DNA from: Caballeronia sp031450805
Lineage (GTDB): Bacteria > Pseudomonadota > Gammaproteobacteria > Burkholderiales > Burkholderiaceae
Length of the DNA: 64,000 nucleotides
Direction of reading: 5' to 3'
Assembly (NCBI RefSeq): GCF_031450805.1
Contig: NZ_JARTVY010000004.1
Coordinates: 248,001 to 312,000 of the forward strand
The notes below the pieces were generated by a model. The model was not told the origin of the DNA, did no database searches, and saw only the letters and a program-made list of their open reading frames with translations. A program made the translations under genes and the position numbers. Below are positions 52,814 through 62,524 of the stretch, piece by piece (position 1 is the first letter of the stretch; each line of letters opens with the position of its first letter).

Positions 52814-54896
52814 ATGACAGCGCACTATCAGGTCCGTGACGCAGTAGCCGTCATCACGTTGGACAATCCTCCTGTCAATGGCCTCGGCCATCGCACGCAC
52901 GTCGGCATCGTGGAGGGCATGACGCGCGCGCTCGACGATTCATCGGTCCAGGCCATCGTGCTGACTGGCTCGGGAAAGGCATTCTCGGGCGGTGCGGACA
53001 TCCGCGAATTCGGTACGCCGAAAGCCTTTCGGGAGCCGAGCCTGCATACCGTCATCGAGATGATCGAGGCGTCGGGCAAGCCGGTCGTCGCGGCCATTCG
53101 TTCGGTTCGCGATGGGCGGCGGTCTGGAACTCGCGCTCGGCTGCCACTATCGGATTGCGGCGAAAGGCACGCAGATCGCGTTGCCGGAAGTGAATCTCGG
53201 CCTGCTGCCGGGCGCCGGCGGCACGCAGCGCCTGCCTCGCGTGATCGGCCTCGAAGCGGCGTTGAACATGATCGTGTCGGGCAAGACCGTGCTTGCGGAA
53301 AAGCTCGCCGATACGCGCCTCTTCGACGAACTCGTCGATGGCGACGTGCTCGAAGCGGCAGTCGGCTTCGCGCGTCGGATCGCGCGGGCGTCGGAGCCGC
53401 ATCCCAGGGTGCGCAATCTTGCGGTCCGTCATGCGAGCCCCGAAGCGTATCTGGGCTTCGCGCGCACGACGGTCGCGGCTGGCGCCGGGCCGTTCCCCGC
53501 GCCGCTGCAATGCGTGGAGGCCATCGCCGCATCGCTCAGACCGTTCGATGAAGGCCTGCGCGAGGAGCGCCGCCGTTTCATGGAACTGCTCGGCACGCCG
53601 GAAGCGCGCGCATTGCGGCACGCTTTTCTTGGCGAACGCGCCGCGAGCCGCATCCCCGACGTACCCGCCGATACACCCGCGCGCACCATCGCCAGGGTCG
53701 CGGTCATCGGTGCGGGCACGATGGGCGGCGGTATCGCCATGACGTTCCTGAACGCGGGCATTCCCGTGACCGTGCTCGAAACGAAAGCCGATGCACTGGA
53801 ACGCGGTGTCGCGACCATCCGCCGCAATTACGAGAACACCGCGAAGAAAGGCAAGCTCAGTCAGGACGCGCTCGAAACGCGCATGAGCCTGTTGTCGACC
53901 ACGCTGTCGTACAAGGACATCGCGAACGCCGATCTCGTGATCGAAGCGGTGTTCGAAGAACTGGGCGTGAAGGAAACGGTGTTCCGCACGCTCGACGAAG
54001 TCATGAAGCCGGGCGCGATCCTCGCGTCCAATACCTCGACGCTCGATGTGAACCGCATCGCGTCGTTCACGCGGCGGCCACAAGACGTGGTCGGGCTGCA
54101 TTTCTTCAGTCCGGCCAACGTAATGAAGCTGCTCGAAGTCGTGCGCGGCGACAAGACGTCCCACGACGTGCTCGCCACGGTGATGCAACTCGCAAAGAAA
54201 ATCGGCAAGGTCGCGGTGGTGTCGGGCGTGTGCGACGGCTTCATCGGCAATCGAATGCTGGAGCAGTACAGCCGCCAGGCGGGCTTTCTGCTGGACGAGG
54301 GCGCATTGCCCGAGCAGGTGGATCGCGCGATCGAGCAATTCGGCTTTGCAATGGGCCCGTTCCGCATGATCGACATGGCCGGCAACGATATCGCCTGGGC
54401 CATTCGCAAGCGGCGCGCGGTCGAGCAGCCGGAGTTCAACTACTCGAAGACCGGCGACCTGCTGTGCGAAATGGGCCGCTTCGGGCAGAAGACCGCAGCC
54501 GGCTGGTACGACTACAAGCCGGGCGATCGCAAGGCGTACCCGAGCCCGGTCGTCAACGACATGATCGTGCGCCATTCCAGTGAAATCGGCGTGACGCGCC
54601 GCAAGATCAGCGACGCCGAGATCGTCGAACGGCTGATCTACGCGCTCGTGAACGAGGGCGCGCTGATTCTCGAGGAGGGCATCGCTTCCAAGGCGTCGGA
54701 TATCGACATGGTTTATCTCAACGGCTACGGCTTTCCGAAGTTCCGGGGCGGCCCGATGCTGTACGCGGATCAGGTCGGACTCTTCAACGTCGCACAGGCG
54801 ATGCGGCGCTATGCGAAGGGCTATCAGGGACATGCGTGGCGCATCGCCCGTTCGCTCGAAGAACGGGCAAACGACGGCAAGGGCTTCAACGACTGA
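52814..54896 (+). pseudogene. Enoyl-CoA hydratase / 3-hydroxyacyl-CoA dehydrogenase fusion (FadJ/FadB-like), broken by a frameshift
   Basis: The start MTAHYQVRDAVAVITLDNPPVNGLG is a normal hydratase opening, and the frame runs to KPVVAAIRSV near 53103. One extra base in TTCGGTTCGCGATGGGC then shifts the frame; the remainder continues at 53112 with MGGGLELALGCHYRIA to the natural end at 54896. The later part has the NAD-binding motif VIGAGTMGGGIA, the HAD dyad region LHFFSPANVMKLLEVV and a full C-terminal domain. These enzymes carry out the middle two steps of fatty-acid beta-oxidation. Unless recoded, only fragments are made. The thiolase gene follows. Confidence 0.85.
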
Positions 54897-54936
54897 GCGC
54901 GCGGCGCTTTCCAAAAGAACGGCAGAGGGACACGAC

Positions 54937-56115
54937 ATGACTGACGCAGTAATCGTATCGACCGCGCGCACCGCGCTCGCGAAAAGCTGGAAAGGCGCGT
55001 TCAACATGACGCACGGCGCGTCCCTCGGCGGACACGCCGTGCAGCACGCCATTGCGCGCGCGGGCATCGAGGCCGGCGAAGTGGAGGACGTGCTGATCGG
55101 CTGCGCGAATCCGGAAGGCGCGACGGGCGGCAATATCGCGCGGCAGATCGCGTTGCGCGCCGGATGTCCCGTCAGCGTGCCGGGCGCAACCGTGAATCGT
55201 TTCTGCTCGTCCGGCCTGCAGGCTATCGCGATGGCGGCTCAGCGCGTGATCGCCGGGGAAGGCGACGTGTTCGTCGCGGGCGGCGTCGAAAGCATCTCAT
55301 GGACGCAGCGGCAGATGAATCAGACCTTCGCCGCGGATCCGTGGCTCGCCCGCCAGAAGCCGGAAATCTACTGGAGCATGCTGCAGACCGCCGAGCAGGT
55401 CGCGAAGCGCTACGGCGTATCGAAGGAGCGCCAGGACGAGTACGGCGTGCGCAGCCAGCAGCGTGCGGCGGCGGCGCAGGCGGCCGGCCTCTTCAACGAC
55501 GAAATCGTGGCGATGACCGTGCTCGCCGGCATCACCGACAAGGCCACGGGTCAGATCGTCAGCCGCGAGGTCACGATCGCCGCCGACGAAGGCATCCGCG
55601 CCGATACCACGCTCGAAGGCGTGTCGAAGATTCGGACCGCGTTCGCGGGCGGTGTCGTTTCGGCGGGCAATGCGTCGCAGTTCTCGGATGGCGCATCGGC
55701 GGCTGTCGTGATGAACGCGCGCACCGCCGCCGCGAAGGGCTTGCAGCCGCTCGGCGTGTTCCGCGGCTTCGCCGTCACCGGATGCGAGCCGGATGAAATG
55801 GGCATCGGTCCCGTGTTCGCGGTGCCAAAGCTGTTGAAGAAAGCGGGTCTTGCTGTCGACGACATCGGCCTGTGGGAACTGAACGAAGCGTTCGCCGTGC
55901 AGGTGCTGTATTGCGCGGACACGCTCGGCATCCCGATGGATCGGCTGAACGTGAACGGCGGCGCGATCGCGGTCGGGCATCCGTACGGCGTATCGGGCGC
56001 GCGTCTGGTCGGGCATGCGTTGATCGAAGGCAAGCGGCGCGGCGTGAAGCACGTCGTCGTGACGATGTGCATCGGCGGCGGTCAGGGCGCCGCCGGCCTT
56101 TTCGAAGTGCTTTGA
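54937..56115 (+). CDS. Acetyl-CoA acyltransferase (thiolase)
   Basis: 392 residues from the ATG at 54937, with AGAGGG ahead. Nucleophile C90 is in VNRFCSSGLQA, H348 in GHPYGVSG and the acid/base C378 in TMCIGGGQG, so the enzyme looks active. It cleaves 3-ketoacyl-CoA in beta-oxidation. It is the only intact gene between the broken hydratase/dehydrogenase and the broken acyl-CoA dehydrogenase, which suggests the pathway unit was lost recently or that this gene is kept for another use. Confidence 0.93.
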   Translation: MTDAVIVSTARTALAKSWKGAFNMTHGASLGGHAVQHAIARAGIEAGEVEDVLIGCANPEGATGGNIARQIALRAGCPVSVPGATVNRFCSSGLQAIAMAAQRVIAGEGDVFVAGGVESISWTQRQMNQTFAADPWLARQKPEIYWSMLQTAEQVAKRYGVSKERQDEYGVRSQQRAAAAQAAGLFNDEIVAMTVLAGITDKATGQIVSREVTIAADEGIRADTTLEGVSKIRTAFAGGVVSAGNASQFSDGASAAVVMNARTAAAKGLQPLGVFRGFAVTGCEPDEMGIGPVFAVPKLLKKAGLAVDDIGLWELNEAFAVQVLYCADTLGIPMDRLNVNGGAIAVGHPYGVSGARLVGHALIEGKRRGVKHVVVTMCIGGGQGAAGLFEVL

Positions 56116-56128
56116 CAAGGAGCGCGGC

Positions 56129-57090
56129 ATGTCGCTGATCCTTTCCCGGCGTGATCTGAGGCGCGCATCGGCGTCGGCCTTGCGGCGTCGATGCTCGGTT
56201 ACACCGGCTACCTGCATGCCCTCGACTATGCGCGCAACCGGCCGCAAGGGCGCAGCACCGGGCCGGGCGGCAAGAATCCGGCGAGCCCGCAGGTCAGGCT
56301 CGTGGAGCACGCGGACATTCGCCGCATGTTGCTCGCGCAAAAGAGCTACGCCGAGGGCGCGCTGGCGCTGAACCTGTACTGCGCGAAGCTCGTCGACGAG
56401 GCGCGCGCCGCCAGCGAAGACGCGTCGCGCGAGCGTGCCTCGCTACTGCTCGAAATCCTCACGCCGATTGCGAAGAGCTGGCCGTCGCAGTGATGTCTCG
56501 AAGGCAATAGCCTCCCCATTCAGGTCCACGGCGGCTATGGCTACACGCGCGAATACAACGTCGAACAGTTCTATCGCGACAATCGCCTGAACCCGATACA
56601 CGAAGGCACGCACGGCATTCAGGCGCTCGATCTGCTGGGACGCAAAGTGGTGATGCACGATGGCGCGGCCCTGCGGCTGCTGGAAGACGCCATGCGCGCA
56701 ACGGCATTGCGCGCGCAGGACGGCGCCACGCCGAATCTGCAACGCCACGCGCACGAACTGACGCAGTCGGCTTCACGGCTCACGAGCGTCACGAAGCGCA
56801 TGTGGGCGGCGGCAGACGCCAGCGTGACGCTTGCGAACGCATCGCTATATCTGGAAGCGTTCGGGCATGTGGTGATGGCGTGGGTGTGGCTCGAACAGGC
56901 GATCGCCGCTCGTCAGGCACTGCCGGGCGCAGTCGCCGCCGAGCGCATGGACGACGAAGCGTTCTACCGCGGCAAGCTCGCGGCGGCGGGCTATTTCTTC
57001 CGCTGGGAATTGCCGCGCGTGTCCGCCCAGCTCGATTTCCTCGCGTCGCTCGACCGCACCCTGCTCGATATGCAGGACGCGTGGTTCTGA
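56129..57090 (+). pseudogene. Acyl-CoA dehydrogenase, large internal deletion plus nonsense mutation
   Basis: A ribosome site (AAGGAG) and start MSLILSRRDL are intact, but about ten codons later the sequence jumps, out of frame, to RIGVGLAASMLGYTGYLHAL near 56164, which belongs in the middle of the enzyme. About half the gene (the N-terminal and FAD/substrate domains) is gone. In the remaining C-terminal half a TGA stands at 56491 where the reading IAKSWPSQ(stop)CLEGN calls for Trp (TGG). Beyond it GGYGYTREYNVEQFYRDNRLNPIHEGTHGIQ continues in the same frame to 57090. Certainly non-functional. Confidence 0.9.
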
Positions 57091-57120
57091 ATCCAATCGC
57101 TCATTCCTGACGAGACGAGC

Positions 57121-57911
57121 ATGACAGCACGTACCGTGTCACAACTATTCGACTTGAACGGCAAGACTGCACTCATCACCGGGGGCTCGCGCAAGCTCGG
57201 CTTGCAGATCGCGCAGGCGCTCGGCGAGCAGGGCGCACGCTTGATGCTTTCCGCGCGCAAGACCGGCGAACTGGAGGAAGCCGTCGCGCTCCTGCGCTCG
57301 CGCGGCATCGAGGCGGACTGGATTTCCGCCGACGCCGCACGCGACGAGGACATCGCGCGGCTCGCGGACGAAGCGCTCGCGCGATTCGCACGTATCGACA
57401 TTCTCGTGAACAACGCGCGGGCGACCTGGGGCGCGGCGGCGGAAGACTTCCCGGTCGGAGCCTGGGACAAGGTGATGAACCTGAATATCCGTGGGATCTT
57501 TCTGCTGACGCAGCGCATCGGCAAGCTGTCGATGATTCCGCGCGGCAGCGGCCGCGTCATCAACGTAGCGTCCATCTACGGACTCGCGGGCAATGCGCCG
57601 GGCACGATGGAGACGATCGCCCATAACACGTCGAAAGGCGCGCTCCTGAACTTCACGCGCGCGCTGGCGGCGGAATGGGGCGAGCACGGCATCACGGTCA
57701 ACGCGCTCGCACCCGGCTTTTTCCGACGAAGATGACGCAGGGCTCGCTCGACAACTGGGGCGCCGATCGCATGTGCGCGCGCGTGCCCCTGCATCGCCTT
57801 GGCGACGACGAAGATCTGAAGGGCGCTACATTGCTTTTCGCGAGCGATGCGGGCAAGCACATCACCGGGCAGATTCTCGCGGTGGACGGGGGCGTGAGCG
57901 CGGTGCTGTGA
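57121..57911 (+). pseudogene. Short-chain dehydrogenase/reductase with a frameshift and lost active site
   Basis: The frame from 57121 has a Rossmann start (TALITGGSRKLGLQIA), then NNARATWGA, where families keep NNAG, and a mutated active site: AHNTSK has His168 where the catalytic Tyr of YxxxK should be (K172 is kept). Near 57722 one C is missing in GGCTTTTTCCGACG, so APGFF runs into RRR-stop; the true end (PTKMTQGSLDNWGADR... to AVDGGVSAVL) lies in another frame up to 57911. Two independent defects make a true pseudogene more likely than an assembly error. Confidence 0.88.
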
Positions 57912-58135
57912 GATCCGCCTGATGCGGCAGACAGGCGCGAATGCGCAGGACGCCGACATATGGCGCGAGCCAGAATCGGCTGCCGTCTGGCGTCGGCGCT
58001 GCTTCCCGTTGTCGACACTCGAAGCAAGCGCAAGCGGTTTCGCCCTCGAACCGCAGGGCCTTCGAATGAAGCGCGCGACCCGGTGTTCGGAGGCTTGCCA
58101 TTAAAGGTTCCCGGCGGCGCGCCGAAAACCGAGCA

Positions 58136-58378
58136 ATGAGAAACGAAGCAAGCCCCAACATCACCGGCGACGATCCGCTGCGAGCCGAAGCGCGAGCGCT
58201 CGCAACCAGCATCGAACTGATCCGCAGAGCACGCGGCAAGAAGAATCCGCGCGACTGCATCGTTGGAACGAGCGAGTGGGAGAGCGTCTGTAACGACTTC
58301 GCGTGCGATTTGCGTTGGGCGCTCGGGCTCGAGGGCGACGACACCGATATTCCAGCCGGCCCCGAACGTTTGCGATAG
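58136..58378 (+). CDS. Hypothetical small protein
   Basis: 80 residues. It is polar and acidic with two Cys (PRDCIVG, SVCNDFACD) and no signal or membrane span. It has no strong ribosome site and no recognised family. It lies in the worn region after the SDR pseudogene and could be a chance frame; it is listed because codon use is fair and nothing else occupies the space. Confidence 0.3.
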   Translation: MRNEASPNITGDDPLRAEARALATSIELIRRARGKKNPRDCIVGTSEWESVCNDFACDLRWALGLEGDDTDIPAGPERLR

Positions 58379-58723
58379 GGTCCCGGCATTCGAGCTGCTG
58401 ACCTGCGGCAGTTCAAGCGATGCGGTTCTGGAGGATCGGCAAGCGTCGATTGCTTCTCTCACGCAAGCTGTCGAATTACTGACATGAGCGTTATCGAACA
58501 GAACGCCGCGCAGCGATGACTACGCGCGCGCCGTCGTCGACGCCTCGGCAGCGCGGGTTTGCCCCTACCGCGCCATAAGCAATTGGAATCGGTTCGCGGG
58601 CAAATTTGATTGGATTTCCGGCAGGTGCAGTCATATCGTGCGTCAGTCCACTGCGGTAATGCGCGGGTGCGGCGTCAAAAACAGAATCAGCCACGAGAAT
58701 GACATTGCCAGGAGACTCGATAC
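58379..58723. promoter_or_regulatory. Intergenic region upstream of the MFS transporter
   Basis: 345 bases in which I see no gene. It must hold the promoter of the transporter; GGAG at 58711-58714 is its ribosome site. No clear operator or terminator was seen. Confidence 0.4.
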
Positions 58724-60070
58724 ATGGAGCAGTCGTCCCCCGTTTCAGGCGTGCCGCAACCGGATGCAGGCGGCGCTCATGACATCGCCACGAGCGACAA
58801 GGCATCGGCAAGAGTGCGGAGGATCCAGCGCACGGCGCTTGCGTTGCTTCTGCTAAGCGGGATCGTCAATTACATCGATCGCGCGACGCTCTCTATCGCC
58901 AATCCGCTCATCCGGCAAGACCTCGGGCTCTCGGTTGCCGAGATGGGTCTGCTGCTTTCCGCGTTTCTCTGGGCGTATGCGTTCGCGCAATTGCCGGCCG
59001 GCGCATTCGTCGATCGCTTCGGCGCGCGCGTCATGCTGTCAGTCAGTCTCGCGACATGGTCGGTCGCGCAGGCGTTCGGTGGCGTCGTGAGCACCTTCGG
59101 CCAGTTCTTCGCGGCCCGCATGGTGCTGGGCATTGGCGAGGCGCCGCAATTCCCTACGAGCGCGAAGGTGGTGCGCGACTGGTTCGGCAAGAAAGAGCGC
59201 GGTGCGGCGACCGGCATCTGGAACAGCTCATCGACGCTCGGGACCGCGATATCGGCGCCGTTGCTGACGGTCGTCATGCTGACGGTCGGCTGGCGATGGA
59301 TGTTCGGCATCATGGGTATCGCCGGACTGGTTCTTGCACTCGGCTTCTACCTCGTGCATCGCGACCCGCATCAGGTCGATCTGACCCAGCGCGAACGGGC
59401 GTATCTGACCGACGAAGAAGGCGAAGACACGTCGCGGCCGACCTGGAACGACTGGCGTCGCCTGTTTGGATTCGGCACGACGTGGGGCATGCTTCTGGGC
59501 TTTTTCGGGACGATCTACGTTCTGTGGCTTTACAACGCGTGGCTGCCGACTTACCTGCAGATGGAGTTCCACCTGACCATCGCGAAGTCGGGATGGGTCG
59601 CGGCGGTGCCTTATCTTTTCGGGGTGGTGGGCAGTCTTTCGGGCGGCAAGGTCTGCGACGTGCTCGCGAAGCGAGGCGTTTCCGCGATCAACAGCCGCAA
59701 GTACCCGATGGCGGCATCGTTGCTGGGCGTGGCGTTTTTCACGGTTCTGACCGGCCTCACGCACAGCGCGACGCTCGCCGTGATCTTCATCTCGATCTCG
59801 ATGCTGCTGCTGTACGTTTCGAGCAGCGCGGCGTGGGCCATGGCGTCCGTTGCGGCGCCGGCCAACTGCACCGCATCCATCGGCGCGATGCAGAACTTCG
59901 GGGGCTACTTCGGCGGGGCGCTTGCTCCGGTGATCACTGGCTTCATCGTGCAGCAGTCGCACTCGTTCCAGCCTGCGCTGTTCGTCGGTGCGGGCGTGGC
60001 GGCTCTCGCGGTCATCGGATACTGGGTGCTCGTGCGTGCGCCGATACCGGCGGCTGTGCAAGCGCGGTGA
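58724..60070 (+). CDS. MFS transporter of the anion:cation symporter (ACS) family
   Basis: 448 residues with twelve spans. The ACS signature is visible in YIDRATLSIANPLIRQDLGLSVAEMGLLLSAFLWAYAFAQLPAGAFVDRFGAR (about 47-100), as in GudP/ExuT/GarP sugar-acid importers. The central loop and APANCTASIGAMQNFGGYFGGALAPVITG also fit. It probably imports a hexarate, hexuronate or similar organic acid with protons. A perfect hairpin follows the stop. Confidence 0.9.
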   Translation: MEQSSPVSGVPQPDAGGAHDIATSDKASARVRRIQRTALALLLLSGIVNYIDRATLSIANPLIRQDLGLSVAEMGLLLSAFLWAYAFAQLPAGAFVDRFGARVMLSVSLATWSVAQAFGGVVSTFGQFFAARMVLGIGEAPQFPTSAKVVRDWFGKKERGAATGIWNSSSTLGTAISAPLLTVVMLTVGWRWMFGIMGIAGLVLALGFYLVHRDPHQVDLTQRERAYLTDEEGEDTSRPTWNDWRRLFGFGTTWGMLLGFFGTIYVLWLYNAWLPTYLQMEFHLTIAKSGWVAAVPYLFGVVGSLSGGKVCDVLAKRGVSAINSRKYPMAASLLGVAFFTVLTGLTHSATLAVIFISISMLLLYVSSSAAWAMASVAAPANCTASIGAMQNFGGYFGGALAPVITGFIVQQSHSFQPALFVGAGVAALAVIGYWVLVRAPIPAAVQAR

Positions 60071-60098
60071 TGGTTCAAGAACCTTTGGATGTTGGGTT

Positions 60099-60138
60099 GC
60101 ACCCGCGATCGATATCGCGGGTGCGGCGTTGAGGGGGC
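60099..60138 (+). terminator. Perfect hairpin after the MFS transporter
   Basis: GCACCCGCGAT (60099-60109) and ATCGCGGGTGC (60114-60124) form an 11-pair stem with a CGAT loop. The tail is only weakly T-rich (GTTGTTTT some 20 bases later), so it may be an intrinsic terminator of low T content or a transcript-stabilising hairpin. Confidence 0.55.
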
Positions 60139-60290
60139 GTTGTTTTGCGCTCGCCGATAAGGCATCGTCGCGGCACTTCCCGCGTCGCGTTAGTTCGAGT
60201 CTGGTTGTGCAAAAAATGACAGTCAAGAAAGGCTGAACGAGAGGGTGCTCTTGATAACGTACTCGCTATAAGAATACGTGAGAGAGACCT

Positions 60291-61496
60291 GTGCAGATTT
60301 CAGACGTCAAGATTCCCTATTACAGCTCCGACATTCTGCGACGCTGGAAGCGCCGCGATAGCTGCAAGCTTATCTCCGGCTTAGACATCTCATTCTTGCG
60401 CGAACCGCCTGTGTGCGAGTTTCACGTCACACCGCCGCCACCGCCAACACCTGTCGAAAAGCCGGATCGGGTCATCGCGTTTCTTGACGGCCTTCAGAAG
60501 GTCCATGACTTCTTGCATGAGCCGCCGAAGAAGCGACCGCCCCCTCCGCCGAAGCCGGCCAAACAAGTCAAGATCCCGCCGTTTGACTTACAAGAGATTC
60601 CTGGCGCAATGCGAGCGGTGAACATGCCCGTAGCAGCGCAATTAATGGAGCGATGGTTTGCGGGCGGGCTTAACTATTCGCCGACCAATGAGCACGAGGG
60701 AAAGCTCATCAATCAGGACGGCAAGCCTTATCCACCGTCGATGTATGAGATGTCGCTCGTCAAGCTGGATTGGGTGCTCAAGTTCGAACGGGCGCGGGAA
60801 GGGTATGAGCGGCTGTTGAGCCGCGAGGTTCTCAGCAGTCCTCTTGCAATTGCTACCCTCCGCACGATGATAGAGCCGTTTCGCCGGCCCGATCGACAGA
60901 TATTTCCGCGGCATCTAACTGGCAATAGTTTGGCCGAGCTACATAAGCACTTCCAGTTCCAGTATTCACCGGTTGAAGGATCGATGAGGCAAAAGATCGC
61001 GCAATTCATGCATCGAGAGTATGCGTATAGGGGGTTGCCCGACGATCTTACGGGCGCGCTCGGCTCATTCAACTTCTATGTGGCGCCGGAATCTGTCGTC
61101 TTTTCGTGGGACGGTTGCGACGCCGAGATCAGAACCGTTATCGTCTATGTCAAAGACAATTACACGTTCGGTGATAAGCCGGGGCAAGTGTCGCAATATC
61201 TCGGTCACTGGAACCGAAGTGGCGTAATCATAGTGCCTTACAGTGCGGCACTGAGCGCGTTGAATTGGCATCGGGAGCCACCGGGAGACGTCGTGCCGCT
61301 CCCGGAGGAGGCGGGGCTGTACGCGGATTTTCCAGTAGCCGTCGCCGATCCTCGCACGCGAGGCAACGTATATCACCCCGTCTACAATTCGACGTATCGG
61401 AAGTGGCAGATCACGCATAAGCGCGGGGGCGACTTCGTGATCTTTAGCGACTCCCGGACGATAAAACTCGTTCCACCAATCAAAGTGAGATTCTGA
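60291..61496 (+). CDS. DUF6402-like protein with proline-rich linker (candidate effector/toxin)
   Basis: 401 residues from the GTG at 60291 (GAGAGA upstream). Residues about 47-92 form a linker with two proline runs (TPPPPPTPVEKP and KKRPPPPPKPAKQ). The larger C-terminal domain (about 100-401) has SPVEGSMRQKIAQFMHREYAYRGLPDDL, FNFYVAPESVVFSWDG and a late NVYHPVYNSTYRKWQITHKRGGDFVIFSDSRTIKLVPPIKVRF-type end given here in brief. I associate this domain with DUF6402, found in Burkholderia near secretion-system effectors; the label is from memory. The base composition is more AT-rich than the surroundings, which suggests transfer. The next gene overlaps its stop (TGATG). Confidence 0.7.
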   Translation: MQISDVKIPYYSSDILRRWKRRDSCKLISGLDISFLREPPVCEFHVTPPPPPTPVEKPDRVIAFLDGLQKVHDFLHEPPKKRPPPPPKPAKQVKIPPFDLQEIPGAMRAVNMPVAAQLMERWFAGGLNYSPTNEHEGKLINQDGKPYPPSMYEMSLVKLDWVLKFERAREGYERLLSREVLSSPLAIATLRTMIEPFRRPDRQIFPRHLTGNSLAELHKHFQFQYSPVEGSMRQKIAQFMHREYAYRGLPDDLTGALGSFNFYVAPESVVFSWDGCDAEIRTVIVYVKDNYTFGDKPGQVSQYLGHWNRSGVIIVPYSAALSALNWHREPPGDVVPLPEEAGLYADFPVAVADPRTRGNVYHPVYNSTYRKWQITHKRGGDFVIFSDSRTIKLVPPIKVRF

Positions 61497-61983
61497 TGCG
61501 AGGAATCGTAGGCGTGGCCGAAGCAGGGCTTCTGCCTTGGACGTTGGCTTTCGCGGCTGCCGCGACGGCTTTGATCGCTATCGGATCCTGGAAATCGGGA
61601 CTTCGGTCGATGTTGAAGCGAGGCCCGCTCACGGCGATCATCTTCTTGACCATTGGAACGGGTTTCTATCATTGGCGACTCGTCGATACCCGCTCGCGGA
61701 TAACCGCTTCCCACTGCTCGAAACGTTCGCGCCGGATCGCCAGTATGTTGTCCAGATTTGCTATGCCGGCGATTTGAACGTATTACGGCCCCGGTCAGCA
61801 GACAATTCGAAGCGCTTGGCCGAAAAAACGTTTGCCGGCTTCACTGACGATCCGATCACGATTTAGTAGGAAGGGGACAAGGTGCAATACGAGGACGGCG
61901 ACGAGAACGGCGTTCACTTCAGCGTAATCAGATTGCCACCAGGGCTGGAGGTCGGTTGCTCGCTTATTTGCCGCAATCTTTTG
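61496..61983 (+). pseudogene. First copy of a small two-span membrane protein (possible immunity protein), broken
   Basis: It begins MRGIVGVAEAGLLPWTLAFAAA in the same way as the intact copy at 62031. Membrane spans are at about 14-31 and 42-60. Near 61720 a frameshift separates SHCSK from TFAPDRQYVVQICYAGDLNVLR; then a double TAG stands at 61864-61869 where the other copy has TYWGKG. Later similarity (QYEDGDEN, VIRLPPGLE) continues and runs directly into the detached DUF6402 tail. The original stop has changed from TAA to CAA. Confidence 0.8.
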
Positions 61984-62031
61984 GGTTACGGGACGATAAA
62001 CCTCAACCCGCCACTCGTAGTGAGGTTCTGA
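61984..62031 (+). repeat. Detached DUF6402 C-terminal tail, copy 2
   Basis: The frame GYGTINLNPPLVVRF followed by TGA matches the end of the full DUF6402 protein (SRTIKLVPPIKVRF and TGA), and, as there, the stop overlaps the ATG of the following small membrane protein (TGATG). Only the tail is present; the body of the gene is missing. This is a remnant of a tandem duplication. Confidence 0.8.
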
Positions 62032-62507
62032 TGGAGGGAATAGCAAATGCAGCCGAAGCAGGGCTCTTGTCTTGGTCTCTCGCTTTTGCCGCAGGCGTGA
62101 CGATTCTGGTCGCGGCCGGTTCATGGAGATCGGGGCTTCGGTCCATGTTGATGCGAGGCGTTCTGACCGCGCTCATCTTTGCGCTCATCGGAACGGGTCT
62201 GTATCAGTGGCGCCTCGCCGAAATTCGTTCGGCGATCGCGGCCTCTGACTGCAACAAATTCAGCGCGCCGGACCGGCAATATGTGTTGGAACTTTGCTAT
62301 GCAGGCGACATGAACGTGATACGCCTCTGGTCGGCGGATCAGTCGAGCCTTCTAGCTGAGCGAACGTTTCCTGATCTTACTCATGAGCCCATGAGGACAT
62401 ATTGGGGGAAGGGCAAACTGGAATACGAAAGCGATAATCGCTATGAACTTGAAGTGATCAAATTGCCACCGACGCTGAAGGATCGGTTGCTCGCTCGTTT
62501 GCCGTAA
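62031..62507 (+). CDS. Intact copy of the small two-span membrane protein (possible immunity protein)
   Basis: 158 residues from the ATG at 62031. Two N-terminal membrane spans (about 13-30 and 42-60: LSWSLAFAAGVTILVAAGSW and MRGVLTALIFALIGTGLYQW) precede a soluble domain with two Cys (SDCNKF, ELCYAG), probably in the periplasm. It is 60-65 percent alike by eye to the broken copy at 61496. Small membrane proteins directly behind effector genes are often immunity proteins; that role is inference. No known family was recognised. Confidence 0.7.
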   Translation: MEGIANAAEAGLLSWSLAFAAGVTILVAAGSWRSGLRSMLMRGVLTALIFALIGTGLYQWRLAEIRSAIAASDCNKFSAPDRQYVLELCYAGDMNVIRLWSADQSSLLAERTFPDLTHEPMRTYWGKGKLEYESDNRYELEVIKLPPTLKDRLLARLP

Positions 62508-62524
62508 TTTCTAGCGAGCACGGA

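Noticed and set aside
53052..55133. 693-residue minus-strand open frame across the hydratase/dehydrogenase and thiolase
   Set aside because: It is antisense to well-recognised beta-oxidation sequence and spans the junction of two genes; no recognisable domain.
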